This document shows, one piece after another, positions 53,750 through 63,748 of a DNA stretch of 64,000 nucleotides; the stretch's first letter is position 1; each line of letters starts with the position of its first letter. Source of the DNA: Shewanella hanedai (GTDB lineage Bacteria; Pseudomonadota; Gammaproteobacteria; Enterobacterales; Shewanellaceae). Position numbers and translations under genes: made by a program. The stretch covers positions 1-64,000 of the forward strand of contig NZ_VKGK01000011.1 in the NCBI RefSeq assembly GCF_007197645.1, in the 5' to 3' direction. The notes under the pieces were generated by a model that was not told the DNA's origin, did no database searches, and saw only the letters and a program-made list of their open reading frames with translations.

Positions 53750-54664
53750 ATGAAGCTTTCAAAACTAAAGGCTATGGCAGTATTTGCGGCAGTGGTTGAT
53801 TGCGGTAGCTTCAATAAAGCAGCAAAATTACTCGGGATAAGTCGTCCAGCCGTTAGCGAACAGATCAAGAAATTAGAACAGCTATTATCAGTCCGGCTGC
53901 TACAACGCACCACTCGAAACTTATCCTTAACTCAGGAGGGGGAAAAAATCCTTCCTTTAGCTCAAAGTGTATTGGAATCGCTTGATTTAGTTAGTAATGT
54001 ATTGACTGAAGATGAACCTAAGGGCGTTATCCGAATCACCGCTACTTATGACTTTACCAGCCAATGGTTACTTCCTAAGCTGTCCGCTTTCAGTCGTATT
54101 TACCCTAAGGTGCAGTTTGATCTCGTCATCTCGGATGAACGGCTTAACATGATTAGTGAACGAATAGATATCGCGCTGAGAGCGGCAAACATTGAAGAAG
54201 ACGGTTTTGTAGCACGCCCTATCTTTAATGACCGATTGCAATTATATGCATCGCCAACCTACCTGGACTCATTGAGTAAACCTGTATCGATAGATAACTT
54301 GGAACAGCAAACTTGGATTTTACTCGATCAGCTGATGCCAAATAATGAGTTGACCATAGAAAATGACCTTGAAAAGTACCACTGCAAGCCAACTCACTTT
54401 GATAAAATTAATTCACCAGGAATTATGAATGAGCTTATTTTATCAGGACGAGGGGTTGGCTGTCTTATTGACCATATTGCTCGAGATAATGTAAAAAAGG
54501 GAAAATTAATCAAACTATTGCCTGACTGGCACAGCCGTAGTTTAACCTTTTTCCTCCTGTATCCAAGTCGACAACACTTACCTAAAAGAGTTAGGTTGTT
54601 AATCGACTTCTTACTGCAATCCCCCTCTGCTATTGACTTAGACACTCACAAAGAGAGCCCTTAA
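53750..54664 (+). CDS. LysR-family transcriptional regulator
   Basis: 304 residues. The N-terminal winged helix-turn-helix reads VDCGSFNKAAKLLGISRPAVS, followed by KLEQLLSVRLLQRTTR. The effector-binding domain starts at about residue 90 (GVIRITATYDFTSQWLLPKL), of the DsdA/CrgA-like subgroup. Divergent from the NTF2-like gene, so the likely target is the 113-base shared intergenic region. The effector is unknown. Confidence 0.92.
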   Translation: MKLSKLKAMAVFAAVVDCGSFNKAAKLLGISRPAVSEQIKKLEQLLSVRLLQRTTRNLSLTQEGEKILPLAQSVLESLDLVSNVLTEDEPKGVIRITATYDFTSQWLLPKLSAFSRIYPKVQFDLVISDERLNMISERIDIALRAANIEEDGFVARPIFNDRLQLYASPTYLDSLSKPVSIDNLEQQTWILLDQLMPNNELTIENDLEKYHCKPTHFDKINSPGIMNELILSGRGVGCLIDHIARDNVKKGKLIKLLPDWHSRSLTFFLLYPSRQHLPKRVRLLIDFLLQSPSAIDLDTHKESP

Positions 54665-54709
54665 TCATATTAAGTTGTAACCAATCTAATTAAAGGAATA
54701 GAAACATTC

Positions 54710-55240
54710 ATGAACAGATATATCATCTTACTCAGGGGCGTGAATGTAGGCGGCAATAACATACTCCCCATGAAAGAACTCAAGTGTCTCTTGGAAGACA
54801 ATGGTTTTAAAAACGTCACCACTTATATTCAGAGCGGCAATCTTGTTCTTCAAGGAGATAAGTGCCCTGAAAAGAGGATTGGTGATTTAATTGAAAGCCA
54901 GTTTGGTTTCAAGCCTGCAGTTCTTTCTCTCACCGAGAGTGAGTTCAAACTCGCTATGACTAACTGCCCCTATCAAGGTTTTGAAGGTAAGTTTGTCCAT
55001 TTCTACTTTTGCCAAGAAGCACCAAAAATAGATAAAACAAAAATGTTAACATTAGCGACAGAGACTGAGCGTTATGAGTTAATAGATAGCGTATTTTATC
55101 TGCATGCCCCTGATGGTATTGGCCGCTCTAAACTGGTCGCCAATATCGAGTCCTGTTTAGGCGTACCGGCAACGGGTCGAAACCTAAATACCATCAAAAA
55201 ACTAATATCAATCAATATGAGTCTCATGACTAACGACTAA
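54710..55240 (+). CDS. DUF1697 family protein
   Basis: 176 residues. It begins MNRYIILLRGVNVGGNNILPM, broken here by one residue less than the full motif, and continues LKCLLEDNGFKNVTTYIQSG, the DUF1697 signature, then GRSKL and the C-terminal ATGRNLNTIKKL. AAAGGA precedes the ATG. Function of the family is unknown. Confidence 0.88.
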   Translation: MNRYIILLRGVNVGGNNILPMKELKCLLEDNGFKNVTTYIQSGNLVLQGDKCPEKRIGDLIESQFGFKPAVLSLTESEFKLAMTNCPYQGFEGKFVHFYFCQEAPKIDKTKMLTLATETERYELIDSVFYLHAPDGIGRSKLVANIESCLGVPATGRNLNTIKKLISINMSLMTND

Positions 55241-55306
55241 TAAGCTGCACCGTGATAATGGAAGAAGTCGTTAATAGCAAGAATGAGAGTATAAGGGAAG
55301 AATATA

Positions 55307-55330
55307 AAGCCGCGATTATGCGGCTTATTT
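55307..55330 (+). terminator. Hairpin terminator between convergent genes
   Basis: AAGCCGC (55307-55313) pairs with GCGGCTT (55320-55326), loop GATTAT, followed by ATTT. It ends the DUF1697 transcript and may serve the opposite lipoprotein gene as well. Confidence 0.65.
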
Positions 55331-55358
55331 ATCGTTGACTAGCTGATTTATTTTTTAG

Positions 55359-55850
55359 TTAATAGATTTTAGCCACAACTTTATCACTGACAATATTACC
55401 TTTTGAATCTTCAACCCACACGGTAGAGTTATATTTGCTGAGTTCACCGGTAACACTGTATGTTTCATTCGCGATTGGATCGAATGATACGTTACCAGAA
55501 ACCAACATATTCTCGCCGATTAAGGTTTGACCGTCTTGCATAAATTGAACAAAACCTGCGATGGTAAATTCTTGCTCTTCAGTAGTGACAGCTCGATTGA
55601 CCATATAAGGGGTAATTATCTCTTTTCGACCCATATTTTGTAGTCGAGTTCGATAACTCGCATTCTCAATGACGTTCTCATCGACTTGGGTTAACACAAA
55701 AAGATGCGCCTGGGAGCCTGTGTAGTGTGTATATGTATCATTCACACTCGCCGTCGTCCCTGAATATCCCTCAGGAACCGATGCCTGAAAGCTCATACAA
55801 CCCGCTAAGTTAAGTAAAATAATACTTATCGCAATACTTTTAAATTTCAC
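55359..55850 (-). CDS. Putative lipoprotein of unknown function
   Basis: 163 residues. Signal peptide MKFKSIAISIILLNLAGC with lipobox LAGC, Cys18. The mature domain is predicted mainly beta (YTHYTGSQAHLFVLTQVDE, FTIAGFVQFMQDGQTLIGE, YSVTGELSKYNSTVWVED). It looks like a small membrane-anchored periplasmic protein. No family recognised. Confidence 0.75.
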   Translation of the reverse strand: MKFKSIAISIILLNLAGCMSFQASVPEGYSGTTASVNDTYTHYTGSQAHLFVLTQVDENVIENASYRTRLQNMGRKEIITPYMVNRAVTTEEQEFTIAGFVQFMQDGQTLIGENMLVSGNVSFDPIANETYSVTGELSKYNSTVWVEDSKGNIVSDKVVAKIY

Positions 55851-56331
55851 GTTTAATTTACTCCATCAATTTAAAAAACCACACTTGTAATATGTATAAT
55901 TTATTGATTTAGATGAATATGATAAACAACCTCTGTAAGCGTTATGCGAAATAGAAATCTGTTCGCGATCTTGAAATGTTATCTACATATTCAGCCAGTT
56001 ACGATTTAACTCTACATGACGCTTTTTTACTTAACAAGTTCGAATTTGTATCATAACGGCAACTAATTAAACTTTTTATTAACATTAGTATTAGGCAATA
56101 TATTTAAGAACAAGCCCTCATGCTCGCTGCAAAGAAGTGCAACCCATTAGACAAAATAATCACGCAGAACTGGTGTTACGCAAAAAATACAGGTAGGGAG
56201 CCATACCAACCAAAGGCACGGTGAATGGAAGACAAAAAATCTTCCACCATGGATGGCAATAAACTTGATGACAGAAACCTGATAGATGATAAAATGTCGA
56301 CCAATTTTATTTTCAGTACTGGATATCGGTA
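55851..56331. other. Intergenic region upstream of proS
   Basis: No gene seen. A hairpin TGGAAGA/TCTTCCA around an A-rich loop lies at 56226-56246, and a possible promoter for proS at about 56265-56295. The left half is AT-rich and serves the divergent lipoprotein gene. Confidence 0.5.
56265..56295 (+). promoter_or_regulatory. Possible proS promoter
   Basis: TTGATG (56265-56270) could be the -35 element, with GATAAA (56288-56293) at 17 bases or TAAAAT (56290-56295) at 19 bases as the -10. It lies 36-67 bases before the ATG. Match quality is moderate. Confidence 0.3.
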
Positions 56332-58041
56332 ATGCGCGTTAGCAAGTACCTGCTTTCAACTCAAAAAGAGACCCCTGCAGATGCAGAAGTGGTCAGTCAT
56401 CAATTAATGTTACGTGCCGGCATGATCCGTCGTAACGCTTCAGGCCTATACAGCTGGTTACCGACAGGACTTCGCGTTCTGCGCAAGGTAGAAGCCATTG
56501 TCCGTGAAGAGATGAATAAAGCCGGTTCTGTTGAAATTCTTATGCCTATGGTTCAGCCTGCTGATCTTTGGGTTGAAACAGGCCGTCTTGATAAATTTGG
56601 TCCTGAGCTTTTGCGTTTCCAAGATCGTCACAACCGTGATTTCGTGCTTGGCCCAACTCACGAAGAAGTGATCACCGATATCGTGCGTAAAGAGGTCAAC
56701 TCTTACAAGCAGTTGCCACTGAATCTGTTTCAAATTCAAACTAAATTCCGCGATGAAGTACGTCCCCGTTTCGGTGTCATGCGTTCACGTGAATTCTTGA
56801 TGAAAGATGCTTACTCTTTCCACTTAGATCAAGAAACAATGGATGAAACCTACGAGACAATGTTCCAGGCATATAGCAATATTCTTAATCGCCTAGGTTT
56901 AGCGTTCCGTCCAGTCATGGCTGACACTGGCTCTATCGGTGGCAGCATGTCACACGAGTTTCACGTTTTAGCGAACAGTGGTGAAGACTTAATTGCTTAC
57001 TCAACTGAGAGCGATTACGCAGCCAACATCGAGAAATGTGAAGCGCCAATGCCTTCAGAAACTCGCGCAGCTGCCACACAAGAGATGACCTTAGTTGACA
57101 CGCCAAATGCAAAAACCATTGCTGAATTGGTTGAGCAACACGGCATTGCTATCGAAAAGACAGTGAAAACCCTTATCGTTAAAGGCGCAACAGAGGAAGT
57201 ACCTTTAGTTGCTCTTGTTATTCGAGGTGACCACGACCTTAACGAAGTGAAAGCAGAGAAAATTGAAGCGGTACTTGCACCGTTTGAATTTGCTGACGAA
57301 GCTGATATTCGTAAAGCGATTGGTGCAGGTGCTGGTTCTATCGGCCCTGTTGGTCTTGAAATTCCTGTCTATATCGATCATGGCGTGAACGTGATGAGTG
57401 ATTTCGGCGCGGGTGCAAACCAAGATAACAAACATCTGTTTGGGATTAACTGGGAACGCGATCTTCCACAGGCTGAAGCGTTCGATCTACGTAACATTAT
57501 CGAAGGTGAGCCTAGCCCATGTGGCAAAGGCATTATCGCCCTGCTTCGTGGTATCGAAGTCGGTCATATCTTCCAGCTTGGAGACAACTACTCTAGCGCA
57601 ATGAACGCTAACGTACTCGACCAAAACGGTAAGGCTAAGACCTTACTGATGGGTTGTTACGGCGTCGGTGTTAGCCGTATGGTTGCTGCAGCCATTGAGC
57701 AGAACCATGATGACCGTGGTATCACTTGGCCAGATGCAATTGCACCTTTCCGCGTTGGTATCTTGCCGATGAACATGCACAAATCTCATCGCGTTCAAGA
57801 TATGGCGGAACAGCTATATAAAGATCTGAACGATGCTGGTATCGAAGTGCTGTTTGATGATCGTAAAGAGCGCGCTGGTGTGATGTTTGCCGACATGGAA
57901 TTGATTGGTCTGCCTCACGTCGTCGTCATTGGTGACCGTAATATCGATGCAGGTGTGTTCGAATATAAGAACCGCCGCACTGGTGAGAAGCAAGAAGTCC
58001 CATTTGATCAAATCGTTGAGTTCTTAAAGTCAGCTCAATAA
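56332..58041 (+). CDS. proS: Prolyl-tRNA synthetase
   Basis: 569 residues, close to the 572 of the E. coli enzyme. Class II motifs are seen: motif 1 around [20 protein letters not shown], motif 2 [21 protein letters not shown] and motif 3 [14 protein letters not shown]. The bacterial-type insertion (about 225-400) is the editing domain that hydrolyses Ala-tRNA(Pro), with [12 protein letters not shown] and the conserved [15 protein letters not shown]. The anticodon-binding domain ends the protein. Monocistronic, followed by a strong terminator. Confidence 0.98.
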   Translation: MRVSKYLLSTQKETPADAEVVSHQLMLRAGMIRRNASGLYSWLPTGLRVLRKVEAIVREEMNKAGSVEILMPMVQPADLWVETGRLDKFGPELLRFQDRHNRDFVLGPTHEEVITDIVRKEVNSYKQLPLNLFQIQTKFRDEVRPRFGVMRSREFLMKDAYSFHLDQETMDETYETMFQAYSNILNRLGLAFRPVMADTGSIGGSMSHEFHVLANSGEDLIAYSTESDYAANIEKCEAPMPSETRAAATQEMTLVDTPNAKTIAELVEQHGIAIEKTVKTLIVKGATEEVPLVALVIRGDHDLNEVKAEKIEAVLAPFEFADEADIRKAIGAGAGSIGPVGLEIPVYIDHGVNVMSDFGAGANQDNKHLFGINWERDLPQAEAFDLRNIIEGEPSPCGKGIIALLRGIEVGHIFQLGDNYSSAMNANVLDQNGKAKTLLMGCYGVGVSRMVAAAIEQNHDDRGITWPDAIAPFRVGILPMNMHKSHRVQDMAEQLYKDLNDAGIEVLFDDRKERAGVMFADMELIGLPHVVVIGDRNIDAGVFEYKNRRTGEKQEVPFDQIVEFLKSAQ

Positions 58042-58066
58042 GCATTATCGCTGACCAAACTTAATG

Positions 58067-58099
58067 AAAACGCCGATGATTATTCATCGGCGTTTTTTT
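58067..58099 (+). terminator. Rho-independent terminator of proS
   Basis: AAAACGCCGATGA (58067-58079) pairs perfectly with TCATCGGCGTTTT (58084-58096), loop TTAT, with a run of seven T. Confidence 0.92.
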
Positions 58100-58134
58100 A
58101 TGGCTAAATGACAGAGTCATCCCATCAAAATAGC

Positions 58135-59364
58135 TTAGCGACTATCTTCAATCACAATGCCGTCATCGGGTAAACTGCCCACAGCCAGTAATTCAACATC
58201 GGCAGATAACTGAGTCACCGACCTTATTGATCTTTGGATCGCTAAGATATCGGCAGAGCTCAGAGCATCCTCTGCTAGCTCACAGCGCAAACATATGGTG
58301 TCGTTATTGTTTTGACTTGAAACTACCAGCCTCACTTTATGCAACCCACTGTGATGCAGTCTAATTCGCTCAATTTGCTCCGGATGAATAAACAGACCTT
58401 TAACTTTTGTGGTTTGATCAGCCCGCCCTAACCAGCCTTTAAGCCGCATATTGCTGCGGCCACATTCACTTTCTCCCGCCAATACAGCGGATAGATCCCC
58501 AGTCGCAAAGCGCACCAAGGGATAATCACGATTAAAACTGGTGACCACAACTTCCCCCACTTCCCCTTCTGCAACGGGATTTTTGCTACCAGGACGCACG
58601 ATTTCAACCAGAATATCTTCTGCCACCACCAAACCTTGTTCACTGACACTTTCAAAGGCGATTAACCCAATGTCAGCAGTAGCGTAGGCTTGCTTAACCT
58701 CAATTCCAGCCTTGCCAAAAGTCGACTTTAAAGACGCAGTTAATGCCTCTCCACTCACTAAAGCTTTGGTTATCGCACTGATATCTTTGCCCTGCAGCTT
58801 GGCTTTCTCAAGCAGTATATTTAAAAATGAGGGGGTGCCACAGTAGCCATTGGGCGCTAAGTTCTCAATCATCTCAAGCTGAATGTCAGTCTGTCCCGGC
58901 CCTGCGGGGATCACTGTACAACCACATGCTTTGGCACCTGAATCCATGATAAACCCACCTGGTGTGAGGTGATATGAAAGACAATTTTGTACAGTATCTC
59001 CCGCCCTAAAACCTGCAGCAAAAAAAGCCTGCCCCATACGCCACCAGTCATGAACATCGCCTTCGGGTTCATAGATAGGGCCTGGTGATTGAAACAATCG
59101 TCCTACTGCTCCACCTTTGGGGGTCATGCCACCAAAAGGCCGCTGCGCAGCCTGCAGCTTTATCAGATCTGACTTGCGAGTGATGGGCAGCTTAGATAAC
59201 TGCATTCTGGAGTTAACTGCGCTCACATCAATATCCGCTAACAGCTGACGGTAATAGTCACAGCTGTTTTTAGCGTATGACAACAAATCAGCTAAATCCG
59301 ACAGTAAATGTGTTTCTCTCAACTTAGCTGGCTGCGCTTCTTTTGAATTATAAAATGGTGACAT
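58135..59364 (-). CDS. Phenylacetate-CoA ligase-like AMP-forming enzyme
   Basis: 409 residues of the PaaK-like adenylate-forming family. Family segments: ITRKSDLIKLQAAQRPFGG, the nucleotide-binding LFQSPGPIYEPEG region (less Ser/Thr/Gly-rich than in classical ligases), YCGTPSFLNILLEKAK, QAYATADIGLIAFE, the adenylate motif RFATGDLSAV and the hinge WLGRADQTTKVKGLFIHPEQI. It activates a carboxylic acid with ATP and CoA; the substrate is probably aromatic or fatty but not determined. ATG is preceded by GGAGG. Last gene of the minus-strand transporter operon, 8 bases after livF. Confidence 0.85.
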   Translation of the reverse strand: MSPFYNSKEAQPAKLRETHLLSDLADLLSYAKNSCDYYRQLLADIDVSAVNSRMQLSKLPITRKSDLIKLQAAQRPFGGMTPKGGAVGRLFQSPGPIYEPEGDVHDWWRMGQAFFAAGFRAGDTVQNCLSYHLTPGGFIMDSGAKACGCTVIPAGPGQTDIQLEMIENLAPNGYCGTPSFLNILLEKAKLQGKDISAITKALVSGEALTASLKSTFGKAGIEVKQAYATADIGLIAFESVSEQGLVVAEDILVEIVRPGSKNPVAEGEVGEVVVTSFNRDYPLVRFATGDLSAVLAGESECGRSNMRLKGWLGRADQTTKVKGLFIHPEQIERIRLHHSGLHKVRLVVSSQNNNDTICLRCELAEDALSSADILAIQRSIRSVTQLSADVELLAVGSLPDDGIVIEDSR

Positions 59365-59372
59365 GATGCCTC

Positions 59373-60191
59373 CTACAACCAGCGCTTGCGGCGCTTATAA
59401 GATTTAAGATTCTTGAAACTTTTACGGGTCTCTTTGCCGCCGCCCAAATAGAACTCTTTGACATCTTCGTTATTGAGTAATTGCTCCTTGCTACCATCGA
59501 GCACTATCTTGCCCGACTCCATGATGTAACCGTAATTCGCGGCTTTCAGGGCATAATTGGCATTTTGCTCCACCAGCAACATCGTTATCCCTTGGTCACG
59601 ATTAATTTTCTCTATGATGCCAAACACCTCTTTCACCAATAGTGGTGAGAGTCCCATTGAAGGCTCATCAAGACAGATCATCTTAGGGCGCGCCATTAAC
59701 GCGCGGCCAATGGCTAACATCTGTTGCTCCCCGCCAGATAAATAACCTGCAAGCCCGGTACGCTCTTTTAAACGAGGAAAATAATTAAACACCATCTCGA
59801 TATCTTGATTAACTTGGCCGTCATTACGGGTATATGCCCCCAGCTTTAAGTTCTCAATCACGCTCATGTCTTCGATAATTCGTCGCCCCTCCATCACCTG
59901 AAACAGACCTGAACGCACCACATCTTCGGCATTTTTAGCGTCAATTCGTTCACCCATAAAATGAATATCACCGCGAGACACCTCACCATTCTCGGTCTTC
60001 AGCAAACCCGAAATCGCTTTAAGTGTGGTGGACTTTCCCGCTCCATTCGGCCCCAGTAATGTCACAATTTCACCTTGAGGCACATCGATACTCACTCCTC
60101 GAAGCACTTGAATAACATCGTCATAAACCACTTCGATATTATTGACCGATAAAAGTGGGCTTTGTGGCTTTAACTGCACTGCTTGTGTCAT
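59373..60191 (-). CDS. Branched-chain-type ABC transporter ATPase, LivF-like
   Basis: 272 residues. Walker A GPNGAGKSTTLKAISGL, Q-loop in VMEGRRIIEDMSV, signature LSGGEQQMLAIGRAL, Walker B PKMICLDEPSMGLSP. A C-terminal basic tail (TRKSFKNLKSYKRRKRWL) is longer than in classical LivF. Supplies energy to the LivH/LivM permease pair. Ribosome site GGAG precedes the ATG. Its partner LivG is not seen in the window and probably lies upstream past the right edge. Confidence 0.92.
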   Translation of the reverse strand: MTQAVQLKPQSPLLSVNNIEVVYDDVIQVLRGVSIDVPQGEIVTLLGPNGAGKSTTLKAISGLLKTENGEVSRGDIHFMGERIDAKNAEDVVRSGLFQVMEGRRIIEDMSVIENLKLGAYTRNDGQVNQDIEMVFNYFPRLKERTGLAGYLSGGEQQMLAIGRALMARPKMICLDEPSMGLSPLLVKEVFGIIEKINRDQGITMLLVEQNANYALKAANYGYIMESGKIVLDGSKEQLLNNEDVKEFYLGGGKETRKSFKNLKSYKRRKRWL

Positions 60192-60271
60192 AACAACTCC
60201 AACCTAACAACCTTGTACCTGGCAAGTTGATGATGGCTCAACTTGCCAGACCTGCCGATTAACGACGTGGA

Positions 60272-61537
60272 TTAATAACCTAACCAGTCAACACGACGCT
60301 CAAGCGTCACTTGGTTAACTTTTTCTACAGTGACATCACCACCATTAAAGTTTCCTTTGTAGATATTGACCTGATTAATACCTCGGTGATCTTCAGCAGT
60401 CCAAGTCGCCGCTAAACAAACCCCTTCCAGCCCTTTCGGTACCCAGTTTTGACGCGCATACATGCCTTTTTTAACATTCTCACCTGTCACGCCACCGTTA
60501 TCTTTTGCCCACTCCATCGACTCTTTCATAAAGAAAGTGGAGCAAATACCACGCATGTAGTGGTGTAATCTCTCTTTGTTGCCACTGCTATCGGACATTT
60601 TAGATATCTCACGTACCAACTTCATGCCCGTAACGTCATCGCTCCAAAAAGGCGTCATGGTTGGGAAGATATAGTTCTTAACCCCTTCTCCCGCCGCCTT
60701 AAAGACCAACTTATCGCCGCCCCAAATATTGGACATAAACTGAATATCGGTACCCACGGTATTACAAGACTTGATCAGAGATTGCACTGAACCACCTAAG
60801 TTGCCGATGTAGCCGTAGTGGGTTCCAGAACTCTTAAGGCTCAAACACTGGGCTTTAAAATCCCCCGGTTTCATTGAGATAACCACTGGATGCTGCACAT
60901 CAAAACCCAGTTCAGTGGCATACTCTGCGCACGCGGCCTTGGGAGCATTCGGGAAAGGGTGATTAGCCCCGATGTGAGTAAATTTAGGTTTTCCTTGCCC
61001 GCCTTTGGCTTTCCAATCATTGGCAGCCCACTGCACTAAACCGCGACAAGAGTCAGAGTAAGATGCGCCATAGAAGAAGTTATAAGGTGCCGGTTTTTTG
61101 GTGTTAGGGTTCTTGCCCTGAGGGTCAGTTAAGTGACCTGAATAGGACGCTGAGAAAACCGGTGTTTTATCTTTGGCAGCAAATGAAATCAAGGCTTCAG
61201 TATCCGCCGTTCCCCATCCTTGCATCGCCACCATGTCTTTGCGCGACTTCCATTTTTTATACGAGGCTATCGCCTGTGGCACCTTGTAAGCGTAATCGAT
61301 CGTCTCATACTCTAATTTGATGCCATAGATCCCCCCATTCGCGTTGATGTAAGCCAGTGAATCGCGCACTCCATCGGCATAGGGTTTACCCACAAAAGCA
61401 GTCGGACCGGACATATCCGCGAGGTGTCCCACAAAAATGGTTTCTTCGGCGTGAACAAAACCACTGCTTGCCAAGATGACACTGCCAAGGCCCGAGGTCA
61501 GCAGTGAATTTAGACTATATCGAGTATTTTTATACAT
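60272..61537 (-). CDS. Periplasmic substrate-binding protein of the Liv-type ABC transporter
   Basis: 421 residues. Signal peptide (cleavage near FVHA/EE, about residue 30) and a periplasmic-binding-protein type I fold: GHLADMSGPTAFVGKPYADG, INANGGIYGIKLEYETIDY, AYKVPQAIASYKKW, and MQGWGTADTEALISFAAKDK. Clearly of the Leu/Ile/Val-binding family but of a subgroup that co-occurs with acyl-CoA ligases, so the ligand may be an aromatic or fatty acid, not an amino acid. AAGGA lies before the ATG. Between livM and livF in the operon. Confidence 0.9.
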   Translation of the reverse strand: MYKNTRYSLNSLLTSGLGSVILASSGFVHAEETIFVGHLADMSGPTAFVGKPYADGVRDSLAYINANGGIYGIKLEYETIDYAYKVPQAIASYKKWKSRKDMVAMQGWGTADTEALISFAAKDKTPVFSASYSGHLTDPQGKNPNTKKPAPYNFFYGASYSDSCRGLVQWAANDWKAKGGQGKPKFTHIGANHPFPNAPKAACAEYATELGFDVQHPVVISMKPGDFKAQCLSLKSSGTHYGYIGNLGGSVQSLIKSCNTVGTDIQFMSNIWGGDKLVFKAAGEGVKNYIFPTMTPFWSDDVTGMKLVREISKMSDSSGNKERLHHYMRGICSTFFMKESMEWAKDNGGVTGENVKKGMYARQNWVPKGLEGVCLAATWTAEDHRGINQVNIYKGNFNGGDVTVEKVNQVTLERRVDWLGY

Positions 61538-61728
61538 ATTATTATTCCTTAAAAAAGTCCATTAAGGTCAAAGCAGCCTAATTACAGCACTGCAGCGGAC
61601 CCACAAATGTTGCCAAGTTAACTTTGTCTGCGTGCTTCTTGTTAACCGCTAAGAAGAGGAGGAACTCACAAGGATTTCGCCAAACCCTTGCAACAGAGCG
61701 TCATACATTGATCACGCTCTTTAAGTGC

Positions 61729-62802
61729 TTAGTAGGCAAAAGGATAGAATTTCCAATAGTTTTTAATCTGCGCCCAGCGATGAGCCAAGCCTTCAGGTTC
61801 AAAAATCAGGAACAAAATAATCACCAAGCCAATGGCCATCTCTTTGATGTAAGCCAGACCATCGGTCACCATAGGAATATTGCCCCAGTCGGTGTATTTC
61901 ATCAGTCCGACTATGCTTTCGAGCATCTCTGGTAAGAACACCATAAACACCACACCCATTAAGGTGCCTTTGATTGATCCCAGCCCACCAATGATCACCA
62001 TGGCCAAAAACTGAATCGACATTAAAATGGTGAAACCTTCAGCCGACACATAACCAAGGTAATGAGCATAAATGGCTCCACCAATACCCGCATAAAAGGA
62101 GGATATTCCGAATGAAAGTAAGCGATACTTATTGAGTTTCACCCCCATGATTTCAGCAGAGAGGTAGTGATCTCGTACTGCGACAAACGCGCGTCCATCT
62201 CGACTACGCATTAAGTTACAGCCCCAGATATACATAAATACCAGTGCAAACAGTGCAATGAAGTAGAAGCTTTGGTCGGTATCAAAATAAAATCCAAACA
62301 GATTCACTGGTGCTGCCATCGAACCTGATGAACCTCCAGAAAACCACTCAGCTCGTGCAAAGAAATCTTCAATAATGAACTGGGCAGCCAGTGTGGCTAT
62401 CGCCAGATACAAGCCTTTAATTCGTGCTGCTGGCATGCCAAATAACATCCCCACCGCCATGGTTAAAAAGCCCGCCAGTGGAATACACAACACCACCGGG
62501 ATCTGAAAGCTGGTATTAAGCCACGCCGATGCAAAGGCACCAAAACCAAAGAAAGCGCCGTGACCTAAGGAGATTTGACCGGTAAATCCCACCAGAATAT
62601 TTAACCCTAGCGCCGCAATGCCCAAATAGGCGATCTGGATAAACAGGGTTAAAAAGTACCCGTCCAGCACCAGTGGCGCTAAACATGCAATCGCTATCAC
62701 CACGGTGGTGATTAGACGAATCGTCTTCGTTTCAAAAATGGTGTTGTCGGCTTTATAGCTAGTGCGGAAATCTCCACACGGACGCATCGCTAAGCTAGAC
62801 AT
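61729..62802 (-). CDS. Liv-type ABC transporter permease, LivM-like
   Basis: 357 residues, about 9-10 membrane segments. The family block NILVGFTGQISLGHGAFFGF and the EAA-like loop SRDGRAFVAVRDHYLSAEIM (with MGVKLNKYRLLSFGIS after it) are present. A hydrophilic N-terminal extension of about 30 residues precedes the first helix. Pairs with the LivH-like protein. Confidence 0.92.
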   Translation of the reverse strand: MSSLAMRPCGDFRTSYKADNTIFETKTIRLITTVVIAIACLAPLVLDGYFLTLFIQIAYLGIAALGLNILVGFTGQISLGHGAFFGFGAFASAWLNTSFQIPVVLCIPLAGFLTMAVGMLFGMPAARIKGLYLAIATLAAQFIIEDFFARAEWFSGGSSGSMAAPVNLFGFYFDTDQSFYFIALFALVFMYIWGCNLMRSRDGRAFVAVRDHYLSAEIMGVKLNKYRLLSFGISSFYAGIGGAIYAHYLGYVSAEGFTILMSIQFLAMVIIGGLGSIKGTLMGVVFMVFLPEMLESIVGLMKYTDWGNIPMVTDGLAYIKEMAIGLVIILFLIFEPEGLAHRWAQIKNYWKFYPFAY

Positions 62803-62854
62803 AAAAACTCCTTGAACAATAAATATGAAGTGTTCGGTAACTGAACGCTAAGCG

Positions 62855-63748
62855 TTAAACACGCTCTATATCGCGAGTACCAAATAACCCGTAGGGTTTA
62901 AACCACAAGATGATAAGCAGCACATAGAAAGGTGCGATATCGTACATGTTGCCGATATGCAGATATTGGCTATCGAAAAACTCCGCAACGTTTTCAAGCA
63001 CACCAATCACGATCCCACCAACGATGGCGCCAACAATCGAATCGAGCCCCCCGAGGATCACCGCTGGAAACACCTTAATGCCGATAGATGAAAGTGAGTC
63101 AGACACCCCATTGACCATGCCAATCACGACGCCTGCAGTGGCCGACACTGTGGATGCTATCCCCCAACTCATGGCAAATACGTGCTTAACCGATATGCCT
63201 AAGCTTTGGGCGACTTGTTGATCAAACGCCGTTGCTCGCATCGCAAGACCGTGCTTTGAGTATTTAAAGAATAAGAAAAAACTGACCATGATGATGAGCG
63301 CAATCACAGTACTCATAAGGTAGGCCAGCTCGACATTGAGCCCGAATATTGAAATAGACTGGGTGTCGAAAACTTGCGGATAGCTCTGGGGGGAAACACC
63401 AAAGATCCATTTAGTCAGAGATTGGAAGAATATGGATAAACCAATGGTCACCATGATCACCGAAATAATCGGCTCACCTATCATAGGGCGCAGGACAATC
63501 ATCTGTAGTAGCACACCAAACACCGCCATAAAACACAGGGTCAGCAGGAATCCCACAAAAAATGGTAGCTCCATATAAACAAGGAATGCCCAACATACCC
63601 AGGCACCCACCAGCAAGAACTCACCTTGGGCAAAGTTAACCACTTGAGTCGACTTGTAGACCAACACGAAACACATTCCGACTACGCCATACAACAGCCC
63701 AACAATGAATCCATTGGTAATCAGCTGTAGCAATAATTCGACATTCAT
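62855..63748 (-). CDS. Liv-type ABC transporter permease, LivH-like
   Basis: 297 residues, about 8 membrane segments: GLLYGVVGMCFVLVYKSTQV, VNFAQGEFLLVGAW, the loop SKHGLAMRATAFDQQVAQSLG and VILGGLDSIVGAIVGG. ATG at 63746-63748 overlaps the stop of the upstream acyl-CoA synthetase gene (ATGA), indicating coupled translation. Confidence 0.93.
   Translation of the reverse strand: MNVELLLQLITNGFIVGLLYGVVGMCFVLVYKSTQVVNFAQGEFLLVGAWVCWAFLVYMELPFFVGFLLTLCFMAVFGVLLQMIVLRPMIGEPIISVIMVTIGLSIFFQSLTKWIFGVSPQSYPQVFDTQSISIFGLNVELAYLMSTVIALIIMVSFFLFFKYSKHGLAMRATAFDQQVAQSLGISVKHVFAMSWGIASTVSATAGVVIGMVNGVSDSLSSIGIKVFPAVILGGLDSIVGAIVGGIVIGVLENVAEFFDSQYLHIGNMYDIAPFYVLLIILWFKPYGLFGTRDIERV

Noticed and set aside
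56226-56246. T-box-like or riboswitch leader for proS
   Set aside because: Only a simple hairpin with an A-rich loop is visible; no T-box consensus or specifier structure was found.
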